A stretch of 64,000 nt of DNA, taken from positions 1 to 64,000 of the forward strand of contig JBHGAV010000001.1 in assembly GCA_041946685.1 (NCBI GenBank). Reading direction: 5' to 3'. This DNA is from JBHGAV01 sp041946685 (GTDB lineage Bacteria > Acidobacteriota > Terriglobia > Bryobacterales > Bryobacteraceae). The notes below the pieces were generated by a model. It searched no databases. It was not told the origin of the DNA and worked only from the letters and a program-made list of their open reading frames with translations. The position numbers and the translations under genes are program-made. This document shows, in pieces, positions 10,419 to 18,599 of the stretch (position 1 is its first letter; each line of letters opens with the position of its first letter).

Positions 10419-10427
10419 TGCTATACT
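10419..10427 (+). promoter_or_regulatory. Extended -10 of the VWFA pair
   Basis: TG-C-TATACT at 10419-10427 is a near-perfect extended -10. Transcription should begin near 10434, which rules out the ATG at 10401 and supports the ATG at 10461 with its GGAGAG site. The promoter is back-to-back with that of kdsB. Confidence 0.65.
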
Positions 10428-10460
10428 CAGGTCAGCCGAGAGATGCGCTGGAGAGTCGCC

Positions 10461-11480
10461 ATGAGTGAGCACTTGCCGGCAAAATCAGCGCTCCTGGGAG
10501 CGGTGCTGTGCGTGCTGGCGGTCTGGGGGCTGTGGGGGGAAGAGGGGGCTGCGGCGAAGGTCCAGGCGCCCGAGACGAGAGTCTCGATTGTACCCCGGAC
10601 ATCCACACTGGGAACCCCGGCGGAAAGCGCGCCGAGGGTTGATCTGCGCGTCGACACGACCCTGGTGCTGATTCCCGTCACCGTGACCGATCCGATGAAC
10701 CGGTTTGTCACGGGGCTGGAAAAGGAGCACTTCCGGCTCCAGGAGGACAACGTCGACCAGGCCATCACGCATTTCGCCAGCGAGGACGCGCCGCTGTCGG
10801 TCGGGATCGTCTTCGACACCAGCGGCAGCATGGGGAGCAAGCTCCTGAAATCCAGGCAGGCGGTGGCCCAGTTCTGCAAGACCGCCAACCCCCAGGACGA
10901 GTTCTTTCTGGTGCAGTTCAACTCCGCTCCCCAATTGACGGTGCCGTTCACCTTCGACACCGAAGAGATCCAGAACCGCATCACCTTCACACAGTCCAGA
11001 GGCCGCACGGCGCTGCTGGACGCGATCTACCTCGCGCTGCACGAGATGAAGAAGGCCGCCAATCCGCGCAGGGCGCTGCTGGTGATCTCCGACGGCGGAG
11101 ACAATAGCAGCCGTTACACCGAGGGCGAGATCAAGAACCTGGTGCGCGAAGCGGACGTTCAGGTGTTCGGGATCGGGATCTTTGAGCCGCTCGGCGCGCG
11201 TGGAAGGACTGTCGAGGAACTGAACGGCCCCAGCCTGCTCAACGATATCGCGGAGCAGACCGGGGGGCGCTCCTACGCCGTGGTGAATCTCAACGACCTT
11301 CCCGACATCGCCGCCAAGATCGGGATCGAGCTGCGCAATCAGTACCTGCTTGGTTACTCATCGACCAATCAGGAACGGGACGGAAAATACCGCCGCGTGA
11401 AGGTGAGGCTGGTGCAGCCGAGAGGCTTGCCACCCTTACGGGCTTTCTGGCGGCTGGGGTACTATGCGCCGTCTCAGTAG
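10461..11480 (+). CDS. Exported VWFA-domain protein (acidobacterial type) 1
   Basis: From the ATG at 10461 (GGAGAG six bases upstream, and just downstream of the promoter) the protein has 339 residues: a hydrophobic export segment (about residues 10-29), a short beta-domain (LVLIPVTVTDPMNRFVTGLE) and a von Willebrand A domain. The metal-ion-dependent adhesion site is intact: DTSGSMGS, the Thr in GRTALLDAI, and SDGGDNSS. The final YLLGYSSTN plus a strand-rich tail is typical of the VWFA-related Acidobacterial family (TIGR03436). The function of that family is not established; extracytoplasmic protein binding is likely. Its end overlaps the next gene by 17 bases. Confidence 0.85.
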   Translation: MSEHLPAKSALLGAVLCVLAVWGLWGEEGAAAKVQAPETRVSIVPRTSTLGTPAESAPRVDLRVDTTLVLIPVTVTDPMNRFVTGLEKEHFRLQEDNVDQAITHFASEDAPLSVGIVFDTSGSMGSKLLKSRQAVAQFCKTANPQDEFFLVQFNSAPQLTVPFTFDTEEIQNRITFTQSRGRTALLDAIYLALHEMKKAANPRRALLVISDGGDNSSRYTEGEIKNLVREADVQVFGIGIFEPLGARGRTVEELNGPSLLNDIAEQTGGRSYAVVNLNDLPDIAAKIGIELRNQYLLGYSSTNQERDGKYRRVKVRLVQPRGLPPLRAFWRLGYYAPSQ

Positions 11481-12396
11481 ACTTGTTCTCGCGGGCATCT
11501 TCGCCACTTTGACCCACGGACAGGATCCCGTGTTCCGGGCCGACACGCGCCTGGTCGTGCTGCACGCCAGCGTCGTGGACCGGGCCGGCAAGCTGATCAC
11601 CAACCTGTCGCAAAGAGCGTTCAAGGTTTACGAGAACGGGGTGGAGCAGCAGATCAAGATCTTCCGCCGTGAGGACGTCCCGGTCTCGATGGGTCTGGTC
11701 ATTGACAACAGCGGCAGCATGAAGCCCCGCCGCGAGCAGGTGGAGTCCGCCGCGCTCAACCTGGTTAAAGCGTCCAACCCGGAGGACCAGGTCTTCATCG
11801 TCAACTTCAACGATGAGGCCTACCTGGACGCCCCCTTCACCAATAGCATGACAAAGCTGGAGGAGGGAGTGGCCCGGATCGACGCTCGCGGCGGGACCGC
11901 GATGAGGGACGCCATCAGCATGTCGATTGACTACATGCGCGATGAGGCCAAGCTGGATAAGAAGGTGCTCCTGGTGATCACCGACGGCGACGACAACGCC
12001 AGTTCGGTGACGCTGGAACAGATTGTGCGAAAGGCCCAACAGTCCGAGATCCTGATCTACACAATCGGATTGCTGAGCGAGGAGGACCGCGGCGCCGCGC
12101 GCAGGGCCCAGCGGGCGCTGACCGCAATCAGCGAGGCCTCGGGCGGGCTGGCCTTCATGCCCAAGGAGCTGCAGGAGGTAAACCAGCTCGCTCTCGATGT
12201 GGCGCACGAGATACGCAACCAATACATCATCGCCTACTCCCCGGCCAACCAGGCCATGGACGGCAGCTATCGGCAGATTCGCGTCAGTGTGGACGGGCCA
12301 AACCGCCCCGTAGCCCGAACGCGCACGGGTTACTATGCCACGCCCGAACCTCGCCAGAAGGCCGAAGCCGCCACGTCCCCCGTAGCTCGACAGTAA
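11464..12396 (+). CDS. Exported VWFA-domain protein (acidobacterial type) 2
   Basis: This 310-residue paralogue of the preceding protein has a short signal peptide (MRRLSRLVLAGIFATLTHG), the same N-terminal beta-domain (VVLHASVVDRAGKLITNL), and a VWFA domain with DNSGSMKP, GGTAMRDAI and TDGDDNAS. It ends with the conserved YIIAYSPANQ segment and a basic tail. The start lies within the end of gene 1, so the two are an operon and probably act as a pair. It ends 16 bases from the convergent secretin gene. Confidence 0.85.
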   Translation: MRRLSRLVLAGIFATLTHGQDPVFRADTRLVVLHASVVDRAGKLITNLSQRAFKVYENGVEQQIKIFRREDVPVSMGLVIDNSGSMKPRREQVESAALNLVKASNPEDQVFIVNFNDEAYLDAPFTNSMTKLEEGVARIDARGGTAMRDAISMSIDYMRDEAKLDKKVLLVITDGDDNASSVTLEQIVRKAQQSEILIYTIGLLSEEDRGAARRAQRALTAISEASGGLAFMPKELQEVNQLALDVAHEIRNQYIIAYSPANQAMDGSYRQIRVSVDGPNRPVARTRTGYYATPEPRQKAEAATSPVARQ

Positions 12397-12412
12397 CGGC
12401 AGGAACCGCCGC

Positions 12413-13969
12413 CTATAGCGGGATTCGCGGCCGAGGTTCGGAGCCAAGGCCCACGGGTTGCGCCGCCGCGCTCACCCTCGGCAGGGCCAGGATGGTGGGT
12501 TTCAGGATTACCAGCAGCTCGTCGGCAGCCCGCTCTTGCGTGTTCTGACGGAGCAGCGGGCCGATCACGGGCACGCGCGAGAAACCCGCGAGCCCGCTAA
12601 TCGTTCTGGCCTGGGAGGAGTTCATCAGGCCCGCGATAACCGCCCATTCGCCGTCGCGCAGCCGGACATCGGACTCCAGCTTCCGGTTGGCGATCACCGG
12701 CATGTCGTCGATCACCTGGCCGGTGAGCGCCTTGAACTCCACGCTGAGATCGAGCGTGACATCTCCGGCCCCGGTCACGCGGGGTGTGAGTTCGAGGACA
12801 AGCCCCAAATCCTCCATGTTGATGGAGGGCGGGAAGGTGAACTGATCGGAGGCGGCGGAGGACTGGTACCTTCCGGTCATGATGGGATACCGGTCGCCCA
12901 CGTGGAGTCTGGCCTGCTGCCCGTCGGCCGAGCGGATCTCGGCGCGGAACAGCGAGTGTCCTGAAGACTGGCTTGCCCGGGCGAAGACCTGCGCATTCGC
13001 CAGCCCGATGCCGAGCAGCGTCTGTCCCCCGCCGAAGGTGAGGAACCGAGTGAAACCGGCGGCCGCGGAGGCCGCCGAGTTCCAGAAGCCGCCAAGGTTC
13101 GACAAGGGGAACAGCGTCTGTAGCGACGCGCCGTAGCTGGTGGACCTGGTCCGGGCAGCTTCGAGAAACTCCACTTCGAGAGAAACCAGCGCGGGGCCCT
13201 GCATCAACTGCTCGATCAGCTCCTGCGCGGCGCGGACCCTGGACAGCCGGTCGCGAACGAGGACCACGGAGTGGGGAGCATCGTAGGCGACCCGAACCAG
13301 GCCCAGCACCTGCTGGACTCCTCGCACCAGTTCCTGGGCCTGCTGCGCGGACATCGCGACCGGGACCGGAACCTCCACGGAGACGACCGGTTCAAGATCC
13401 GTGCGCTTCTGAGGAGTGTCGCGCGCCACCAGGATGCGTCGCTGGGCAATAGGGATCACGAAGGACCCGGTTGCCGCCTCCAGCGCACGGACCGCCTCCC
13501 TGTAGTCGGCTCCGTCGAGGCGAAACGCCATTTGTCCGCTCGTCTGGTACTCCGGGTCGAAGACAACCTCCAGCCCATACTCCCCGGCGACCCGCGTGAA
13601 CAGGGCTCGGGAATCCCCAAGGAGATCGAAATCCATTCTGCCCGGCTTGGCCCGCAACTCGCCCGGGGGGAGCGCGAGGCGCTCTCGGGAAACGGGCCGG
13701 GCTGCCTCGACCCGGGCGGGCTCAACGGCGGGCACGGCCGCCTGCGGCGGCAGCAGCGAAGTTGCCAGGCGCATCAGCTCGCGGCGGCGCCAGTATTCCA
13801 GGTTGTAGGGGTCCTGCACAACCGCCTGAGAATAGAGAACATAGGCACGGGCAAGATCGCCCGTTTTCTCCGCTTTCTGCGCTTGTTGGAACAGGCTGCG
13901 CGCGTCGGATCCAGCGCCCATCAGGGTGCTGGAGGCCAGCATCAGCACGGCAACAGAGATCACCCTCAC
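12413..13969 (-). CDS. Secretin-domain protein with N-terminal TPR-like region
   Basis: The 518-residue protein has a signal peptide (MRVISVAVLMLASSTLMGAG), a TPR-like segment (ARSLFQQAQKAEKTGDLARA), short-domain N-modules (about residues 100-260; VFDPEYQTSGQMAFRL) and a C-terminal secretin domain (about 340-500) with INMEDLGLVLELTPRV, then IANRKLESDVRLRDGEW and IPVIGPLL-type VPVIGPLLRQNT. Secretins form outer membrane gates for type II/IV pilus systems. No other secretion component adjoins it; it diverges from an AAA ATPase. Which machine it serves is not shown here. Confidence 0.8.
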   Translation of the reverse strand: MRVISVAVLMLASSTLMGAGSDARSLFQQAQKAEKTGDLARAYVLYSQAVVQDPYNLEYWRRRELMRLATSLLPPQAAVPAVEPARVEAARPVSRERLALPPGELRAKPGRMDFDLLGDSRALFTRVAGEYGLEVVFDPEYQTSGQMAFRLDGADYREAVRALEAATGSFVIPIAQRRILVARDTPQKRTDLEPVVSVEVPVPVAMSAQQAQELVRGVQQVLGLVRVAYDAPHSVVLVRDRLSRVRAAQELIEQLMQGPALVSLEVEFLEAARTRSTSYGASLQTLFPLSNLGGFWNSAASAAAGFTRFLTFGGGQTLLGIGLANAQVFARASQSSGHSLFRAEIRSADGQQARLHVGDRYPIMTGRYQSSAASDQFTFPPSINMEDLGLVLELTPRVTGAGDVTLDLSVEFKALTGQVIDDMPVIANRKLESDVRLRDGEWAVIAGLMNSSQARTISGLAGFSRVPVIGPLLRQNTQERAADELLVILKPTILALPRVSAAAQPVGLGSEPRPRIPL

Positions 13970-14042
13970 AGAGAATGACTGACGTTCGCCGGGTGCCCGC
14001 CGTGCAGGGAGTCCTGGACGAACGGTTCAGGCGCCGCCCATC

Positions 14043-14051
14043 TGGTATAGA
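14043..14051 (+). promoter_or_regulatory. Extended -10 of the AAA ATPase gene
   Basis: TG-G-TATAGA (14043-14051) ends eight bases before the ATG at 14060, so transcription should begin at or next to the start codon, implying a leaderless mRNA. No -35 is evident. Confidence 0.5.
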
Positions 14052-14059
14052 GTGTCAGT

Positions 14060-15328
14060 ATGAGCCTAGCCAGCCACACCGCGGATCACCCTGTCTTTTC
14101 GCCGCAACCTCCGGACACCCTGGAGAAGCTGGGGATCTCCGACATTCTGGTCCAGGACCTGGTCCTGCGCCGCGTATTCATCGAGAGGACCACGACCCTT
14201 GCCTCGCTGAGCAAGACGCTCAAGCTTACACCGTCGGTGGTAGAGGCCGTTTTCCGGCAGATGAGGCACCGCCAACTGGTCGAGGTCCTGGGGATGGTCG
14301 GAAATGACTACAGCTTCATGCTCTCCGGTCCGGGGCGGCAGTTGGCTACGGAGAGGTTCCAGATGACCCAGTACGCCGGGCCGTGCCCGGTGCCTCTGGC
14401 GCAGTACCACGCGGGCACCAGGGCCCAAACCGCCAAGGTGCGGGTTAACCGCGAGAAGCTGCGCCATGCGATCTCTGACCTGGTGGTGACGGATGCGCTC
14501 CTGGACCAGTTGGGGCCGGCGCTCATCTCCCAGGCGGCGTTATTCCTGTACGGCTCGACGGGTAACGGCAAGACCTCACTGGCAGAGCGGCTGATCCGCC
14601 TGTACGAGGACGACGTCCTGATCCCCTACGCCGTCGAGGTGGACGGCCAGATCATCCTGCTCTACGACCCGGTCGTGCATCAGCGGCTGGATGATGATGA
14701 ACATGTGCCGGACCACGACCCCCGCTGGGTCCGGTGCCGGCGGCCCTGCATCGTGGCGGGCGGCGAGCTGGTGCCGGGGATGCTGGATCTTCGCATGGAC
14801 GAGGGGTCGGGCACCTATGCCGCCCCCCTTCAGATGAAGGCGAACAACGGCATCCTGGTCATTGACGACTTCGGGCGGCAGTTGATTCCGCCGCGCGACC
14901 TGCTCAACCGCTGGATCGTCCCGCTGGACCGGCATGTCGATTACCTCATGCTGCGCTACGGAGTGAAATTCCAGATCCCGTTCGAGCTGATGGTGGTCTT
15001 CGCGACCAATCTTGACCCCGCGAGCCTGGCCGACGAGGCGTTCCTCCGCCGCATCCAGAACAAGATCCTGGTGGAGGAGGTGTCGGCCGGCGTGTTCGAC
15101 GAGATTCTGCGGCGTTACGCGCTGTCCAAAGGGATCCCCTACGATCAGGACATGGCAGCCTACCTGCGGCTGTTGTGCCTCAGAGACGGCCGCACGGTGC
15201 TGCGGGCGTGCTACCCGAGCGACATTTGCCAGATCCTGCTCTCGATCAGCCTTTACGAAGGCCGCCAGCCCCGCATGACCAGGACCGACCTGGAACGCGC
15301 CGTGAATCTGTACTTCGCGAGGGCCTAG
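14060..15328 (+). CDS. AAA-family ATPase with N-terminal winged-helix-like region
   Basis: The 422-residue protein has an N-terminal helical region that looks like a winged helix (about residues 20-80: LSKTLKLTPSVVEAVFRQMR), then an AAA core with Walker A GSTGNGKTS (about residues 163-171) and Walker B ILVIDDFG (about 263-270), followed by sensor/arginine-finger candidates (FATNLDPASLADEAFLRRIQ). The C-terminal helical lid follows. It has no transmembrane part. Partner and substrate are unknown; the divergent secretin gene is 91 bases away. Its stop codon shares the palindrome CTAG with that of yggX on the other strand. Confidence 0.75.
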   Translation: MSLASHTADHPVFSPQPPDTLEKLGISDILVQDLVLRRVFIERTTTLASLSKTLKLTPSVVEAVFRQMRHRQLVEVLGMVGNDYSFMLSGPGRQLATERFQMTQYAGPCPVPLAQYHAGTRAQTAKVRVNREKLRHAISDLVVTDALLDQLGPALISQAALFLYGSTGNGKTSLAERLIRLYEDDVLIPYAVEVDGQIILLYDPVVHQRLDDDEHVPDHDPRWVRCRRPCIVAGGELVPGMLDLRMDEGSGTYAAPLQMKANNGILVIDDFGRQLIPPRDLLNRWIVPLDRHVDYLMLRYGVKFQIPFELMVVFATNLDPASLADEAFLRRIQNKILVEEVSAGVFDEILRRYALSKGIPYDQDMAAYLRLLCLRDGRTVLRACYPSDICQILLSISLYEGRQPRMTRTDLERAVNLYFARA

Positions 15329-15654
15329 CGTCCTGAGCCGGGGGGCACGTAGTCGGGAGGGAAAGCGGCGCCCTCCCCGAAGAAGTACTCCTCCATCTGC
15401 TTGAGCAGAAACTCCTGTGCTTCGCGGTTGCCCAGGTTGAGGCGGTACTCGTTCATAATCATCTTCATCTGGTCGACCCAGAGCGCCCAGGCCTGCTTGG
15501 AGACGTTGTCATAAATCCGCTGCCCGAGCGGGTGGTTGTCGAAGGGGCGTTCCTCCAGACCGTCCATCTCGCGCTGGAACTTGACGCAGAAGACCTTCCT
15601 CGGAGCCGGCTTGGCTCCGCCCTCCGGACTGCCGGATACACCACTTCCACCCAT
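15325..15654 (-). CDS. yggX: Fe(2+)-trafficking protein family (YggX)
   Basis: The 109-residue protein matches YggX closely: VFCVKFQREMDGLEERPF with the single conserved Cys, LGQRIYDNVSKQAWALW, INEYRLN-like MNEYRLNLGNREAQEFL and MEEYFFGEG. The family protects iron-sulfur enzymes and labile iron. It has about 18 extra residues in front of the usual start, beginning at an ATG with GGAGGG 11 bases upstream. It is probably cotranscribed with purA and the small gene before it. Confidence 0.93.
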   Translation of the reverse strand: MGGSGVSGSPEGGAKPAPRKVFCVKFQREMDGLEERPFDNHPLGQRIYDNVSKQAWALWVDQMKMIMNEYRLNLGNREAQEFLLKQMEEYFFGEGAAFPPDYVPPGSGR

Positions 15655-15704
15655 GCGAAAAATCCCTCCGGTGATCTGACGTTACAAGTCCAGGATAACG
15701 CAGC

Positions 15705-15965
15705 TCAGGACTTGCGTCCGAGGAATTCGGACAGCTTAACGGGCTCCCGCGCGCCCCGCTCGATTTGCCGCTGCACCGCCTTCTGATAGCGGCGCAGAGT
15801 GCTCTCGCGGGACGATTCCCTCAGATTGCAGCTCTCCACATCCAGGAGCAACTCCACCTCCCACGGCCGGAAGGTGTTCCGGTTAATCTGACCCCTCAAC
15901 AGTTCGCGGATCAGCCGGTTGAATTGCGCAAGAATCTCCTCCGAGCTTTCCGCCCCTTCGTTCAT
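15705..15965 (-). CDS. Small conserved-looking hypothetical protein
   Basis: The 86-residue protein is mainly helical and highly charged: EEILAQFNRLIRELLRGQ, then RPWEVELLLDVESC and a basic helix (RRYQKAVQRQIERG). It lies 46 bases after purA and 50 before yggX on the same strand, so an operon is likely. No export signal, metal motif or known domain is visible. The Shine-Dalgarno is weak. Confidence 0.65.
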   Translation of the reverse strand: MNEGAESSEEILAQFNRLIRELLRGQINRNTFRPWEVELLLDVESCNLRESSRESTLRRYQKAVQRQIERGAREPVKLSEFLGRKS

Positions 15966-16011
15966 CAGGCCAAGGCACCAATCAGTATAATTCCACGAGA
16001 GCCCCGCGTGG

Positions 16012-17319
16012 CTATCCCCTCAAGAGCCCATCCAGTCTGGAGCCGGGTCTCAGGATGGTCTGGCCGCGTTCCGGACCGGTGGAGATGCATCCGATTTCCA
16101 CGCCCACGCTCTGCTCCAGAAACTCAAGGTACTCGCGAGCTTTCCGGGGCAGTTTCCCGTACTCCGTAATGCCTGCCGTGGGACAGCGCCATCCGGGACG
16201 CTTCTCATAGACGGGCTCGATCGCTTTCACGGCTTCCGCGGTCGCGGGCATCTCCTCGATCACCTGTCCGCGGAGCCGGTAGGCCGTGCAGACGGGTATC
16301 TCCTCCAACTGATCCAACACGTCCAGCTTGGTAACAGCCAGGCTAGCGAAGCCATTGAGCATCGAGGTGTATCGCAGCAGGGGCACATCGAACCATCCGC
16401 AGCGGCGCGGGCGGCCCGTGACCGCCCCGTATTCGTTGCCGATCCTGCGGAGTTCCTCCCCGGCAGCATCCAGTGCCTCGGTCGGAAATGGACCGGCACC
16501 GACACGGGTCACGTAAGCCTTGCAGACGCCGACCACACCGCTGAAGACGGTGGGAGGCACGCCGGTTCCCGTAGAAACACCGCCGGCGGTGGCGCTGGAC
16601 GAGGTGACAAACGGGTAGGTGCCGTGATCGATGTCCAGCATCGTGCCTTGCGCCCCTTCAAACAACACCCGCTTGCCCTCACGGATGGACCGGTTGAGGA
16701 GCGCAGCCGTGTCGCAGATCATCGGCCGAAGGCGCTCGGCCAGTTGCCGGTATTCCTCTCTGATCTGGGCGAAGTCGATCGGCTCCTGGATGTTGAAGGC
16801 CCGGGAGAGCGTACGCTTGTCTTCGGCCAGCGCGTCATAAAGAGCCGGGAAGGCTTCATTCTCGATCAGGTCGGCCATGCGGATGCCGCGACGCGAGATC
16901 TTGTCCTCGTAGCACGGGCCGATTCCACGAGAGGTGGTGCCGATGGCGACCCGGTCTTTGCGGCTCTCCGAGATCTTCTCCACCATCCGGTGAAACGGGA
17001 AGATTACGTGCGCGCGGTTGCTGATCGCAAGCTGCCTCCGGACGTCCACGCCGGCCGCCTCCAGCGCTTCGATTTCCGTCATCAGGGCCACCGGATCCAC
17101 GACCAGCCCGTTGCCGATGACGGCCTTCACGCCCGGCCGCAGAATTCCGGAAGGAATCAGCTTAAGGATGAACTTCTTATCGCCGATGCGCACGGTGTGG
17201 CCGGCGTTGTGCCCGCCCTGATAGCGGGCGACCAGGTCAAAGCGCTCGGAGAACAAGTCGACGATCTTTCCCTTGCCTTCATCGCCCCACTGCGCGCCCA
17301 ACACAACCAGGTTACTCAT
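16012..17319 (-). CDS. purA: Adenylosuccinate synthetase
   Basis: PurA joins IMP and aspartate with GTP, the first step from IMP to AMP. The 435-residue protein starts VVLGAQWGDEGKGKIVDLF (GTP loop), with GGHNAGHTV, NRAHVIFPFH and GTTSRGIGPCYEDK following, and the SSSATAGGVSTGTG segment. The ATG at 17319 is preferred over the in-frame one at 17343 because the minus-strand -10 (TACAAT at 17347-17342) puts transcription start near 17335, downstream of the earlier codon. Confidence 0.96.
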   Translation of the reverse strand: MSNLVVLGAQWGDEGKGKIVDLFSERFDLVARYQGGHNAGHTVRIGDKKFILKLIPSGILRPGVKAVIGNGLVVDPVALMTEIEALEAAGVDVRRQLAISNRAHVIFPFHRMVEKISESRKDRVAIGTTSRGIGPCYEDKISRRGIRMADLIENEAFPALYDALAEDKRTLSRAFNIQEPIDFAQIREEYRQLAERLRPMICDTAALLNRSIREGKRVLFEGAQGTMLDIDHGTYPFVTSSSATAGGVSTGTGVPPTVFSGVVGVCKAYVTRVGAGPFPTEALDAAGEELRRIGNEYGAVTGRPRRCGWFDVPLLRYTSMLNGFASLAVTKLDVLDQLEEIPVCTAYRLRGQVIEEMPATAEAVKAIEPVYEKRPGWRCPTAGITEYGKLPRKAREYLEFLEQSVGVEIGCISTGPERGQTILRPGSRLDGLLRG

Positions 17320-17341
17320 ATGGATTCGCTCAAAACCCCTC

Positions 17342-17368
17342 ATTGTAGCGCAGGCAGTGTGTTACGCT
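17342..17368. promoter_or_regulatory. Back-to-back promoters of purA and its divergent neighbour
   Basis: On the minus strand GC-TACAAT (17347-17342) serves purA. On the plus strand TG-T-TACGCT (17360-17368) ends seven bases before the ATG at 17376. The two -10 elements are only 15 bases apart, so the two polymerases would compete for the same DNA. Confidence 0.5.
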
Positions 17369-17375
17369 GGCCTGG

Positions 17376-17831
17376 ATGCTGCTTTCGGACGTTCTAGAGA
17401 AGCTCGGAGAAGAGAATTTCGCTTTCTTTGTGCGCGGCGTGTCGATAGGGAAGCTCAAGACGTACCAGATGTACGAGTCCTTTAAGGTCCGGTCGCGCCT
17501 GCACAAGCTCAACAGCGAGAACCTTCGCAAGGCGATCCCACGCCTGTGGGCGCGCGTTGGCGAGAAGGACGAGGAGTTCGCCAAGGAGCTGGCACAGGTC
17601 TTCCTGCTCTCGCACCTGGACCTGATCCTGGCCGTACTGGAGTTCCTCGGCATTCCCAACGAGAACGGTTTCTTCGCCAAGAACCTGGACGCCTCGGCCT
17701 GGCTGACGCCCGGCTGGCAGAAGCGGGTGTACGAGAAGTTTCACGGCCAGTTCCCGGAGCCGGCGCTGCTGCTCTATATCAACCACCTGGCCTGGGAACT
17801 GGACAAGCCCGCGGAGTGCTTCCTGCCGTAG
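17376..17831 (+). CDS. Hypothetical helical protein beside purA
   Basis: The 151-residue soluble protein begins MLLSDVLEKLGEENFAFFVRG and is mostly helical, with a motif-like WARVGEKDEEFAKELAQVFLL and a tail rich in aromatic residues. I do not recognise it. The start codon lies seven bases from an extended -10, which suggests translation from a leaderless message; no Shine-Dalgarno is present. It ends 70 bases before the toxin-antitoxin operon. Confidence 0.7.
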   Translation: MLLSDVLEKLGEENFAFFVRGVSIGKLKTYQMYESFKVRSRLHKLNSENLRKAIPRLWARVGEKDEEFAKELAQVFLLSHLDLILAVLEFLGIPNENGFFAKNLDASAWLTPGWQKRVYEKFHGQFPEPALLLYINHLAWELDKPAECFLP

Positions 17832-17885
17832 CCGCGATCCCCGGGCGAGCCTGCCACCGCTGGCGCCGCTGGGTCTTGATTGCAA

Positions 17886-17894
17886 TGCTATCAT
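17886..17894 (+). promoter_or_regulatory. Extended -10 of the toxin-antitoxin operon
   Basis: TG-C-TATCAT (17886-17894) ends six bases before the antitoxin ATG, so the operon is probably transcribed from close to the start codon. The region ATCATTGATAT beside it is partly symmetrical and could be the antitoxin operator. Confidence 0.5.
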
Positions 17895-17900
17895 TGATAT

Positions 17901-18149
17901 ATGGTCAACATTCTCATACGCAAGGTGGACGAGCAGGTCAAGGCCAGGCTCCGCCTTCGCGCGGCAAGGCACGGGCGTTCCATGGAGGCCGAGGCCCGCG
18001 AACTGCTTGAGAGAGGGCTCGCGGCCGAGCGGCCCGGTGGGCTGAATCTTGCAGATGCGATTCGCCGCCGCATTGCGGCCGTGGGGGGAGTCGAGCTTTC
18101 TCTCCCGCCTCGCGAGCCTGCCCGCCGTCCGCCGCGTCTCGGCCGATGA
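17901..18149 (+). CDS. FitA-type ribbon-helix-helix antitoxin
   Basis: The 82-residue protein has an N-terminal ribbon (VNILIRKVDEQVKARLRL) and helices (AARHGRSMEAEARELLERG) typical of FitA-like antitoxins, which bind DNA as dimers and block a PIN-domain partner with their C-terminus. The C-terminal half (LNLADAIRRRIAAVGGVE) fits toxin binding. Its stop codon overlaps the start of the toxin gene (ATGA). The Arg/Pro-rich end is unusual but not disruptive. Confidence 0.85.
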   Translation: MVNILIRKVDEQVKARLRLRAARHGRSMEAEARELLERGLAAERPGGLNLADAIRRRIAAVGGVELSLPPREPARRPPRLGR

Positions 18150-18565
18150 TCATCCTGGATACGAACGTCCTTTCCGAGGTGTTCAAGCCCGCACCCTCGA
18201 GGGTCGTCCTGAACTGGCTGGCGTCCGAAGACCCGCTGAGCGTTTTCCTGACGGCTGTCACGCAGGCGGAAATACTGTAAGGGCTCGAGTCTATGCCCCC
18301 CGGCAGAAGGCGAACCAGGCTGTCGAGAGCCGTAGAGGCGGTGTTCGCCGAGGAATTCGCGGGCCGGATTGTGCCGTTCGACGAAGAGGCGGCCCGCGTC
18401 TTCCCCAAGATTGTCGCGGGGCGCAATGCGTTGGGGCGTCCGATTTCCCAGTTCGACGCGATGATCGCTGCGATCGCGCGAAGCCGCCGGGCGGTCCTGG
18501 CGACTCGCAACACGGCGGATTTTGAGCAGTGCGGGGTGCGCCTCGTCGATCCATGGGCGGGCTAG
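18146..18565 (+). pseudogene. FitB-type PIN-domain toxin interrupted by an in-frame TAA
   Basis: The frame from ATG 18146 to TAG 18565 (139 codons) encodes a full FitB-like PIN RNase: MIILDTNVLSEVF (Asp5), VTQAEIL (Glu42), SQFDAMIAAIAR (Asp104) and TRNTADF. Codon 45 is TAA (18278-18280) where homologues have Tyr or Phe (EILYG), so a single substitution made a stop. The rest is intact with no frameshift, so the change is recent or suppressible. An internal ATG at 18293 could give the C-terminal part, but without Asp5 and Glu42 this would be inactive. A sequencing error must also be considered. Confidence 0.8.
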
Positions 18566-18599
18566 GCCACGCCCCGCCCCGCTGTCCTGCTGCCGCCAC

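Noticed and set aside
10401..10460. Earlier start for the first VWFA protein (ATG 10401)
   Set aside because: The extended -10 at 10419-10427 lies downstream of this codon, so a transcript from it would not include it; the ATG at 10461 has a ribosome site.
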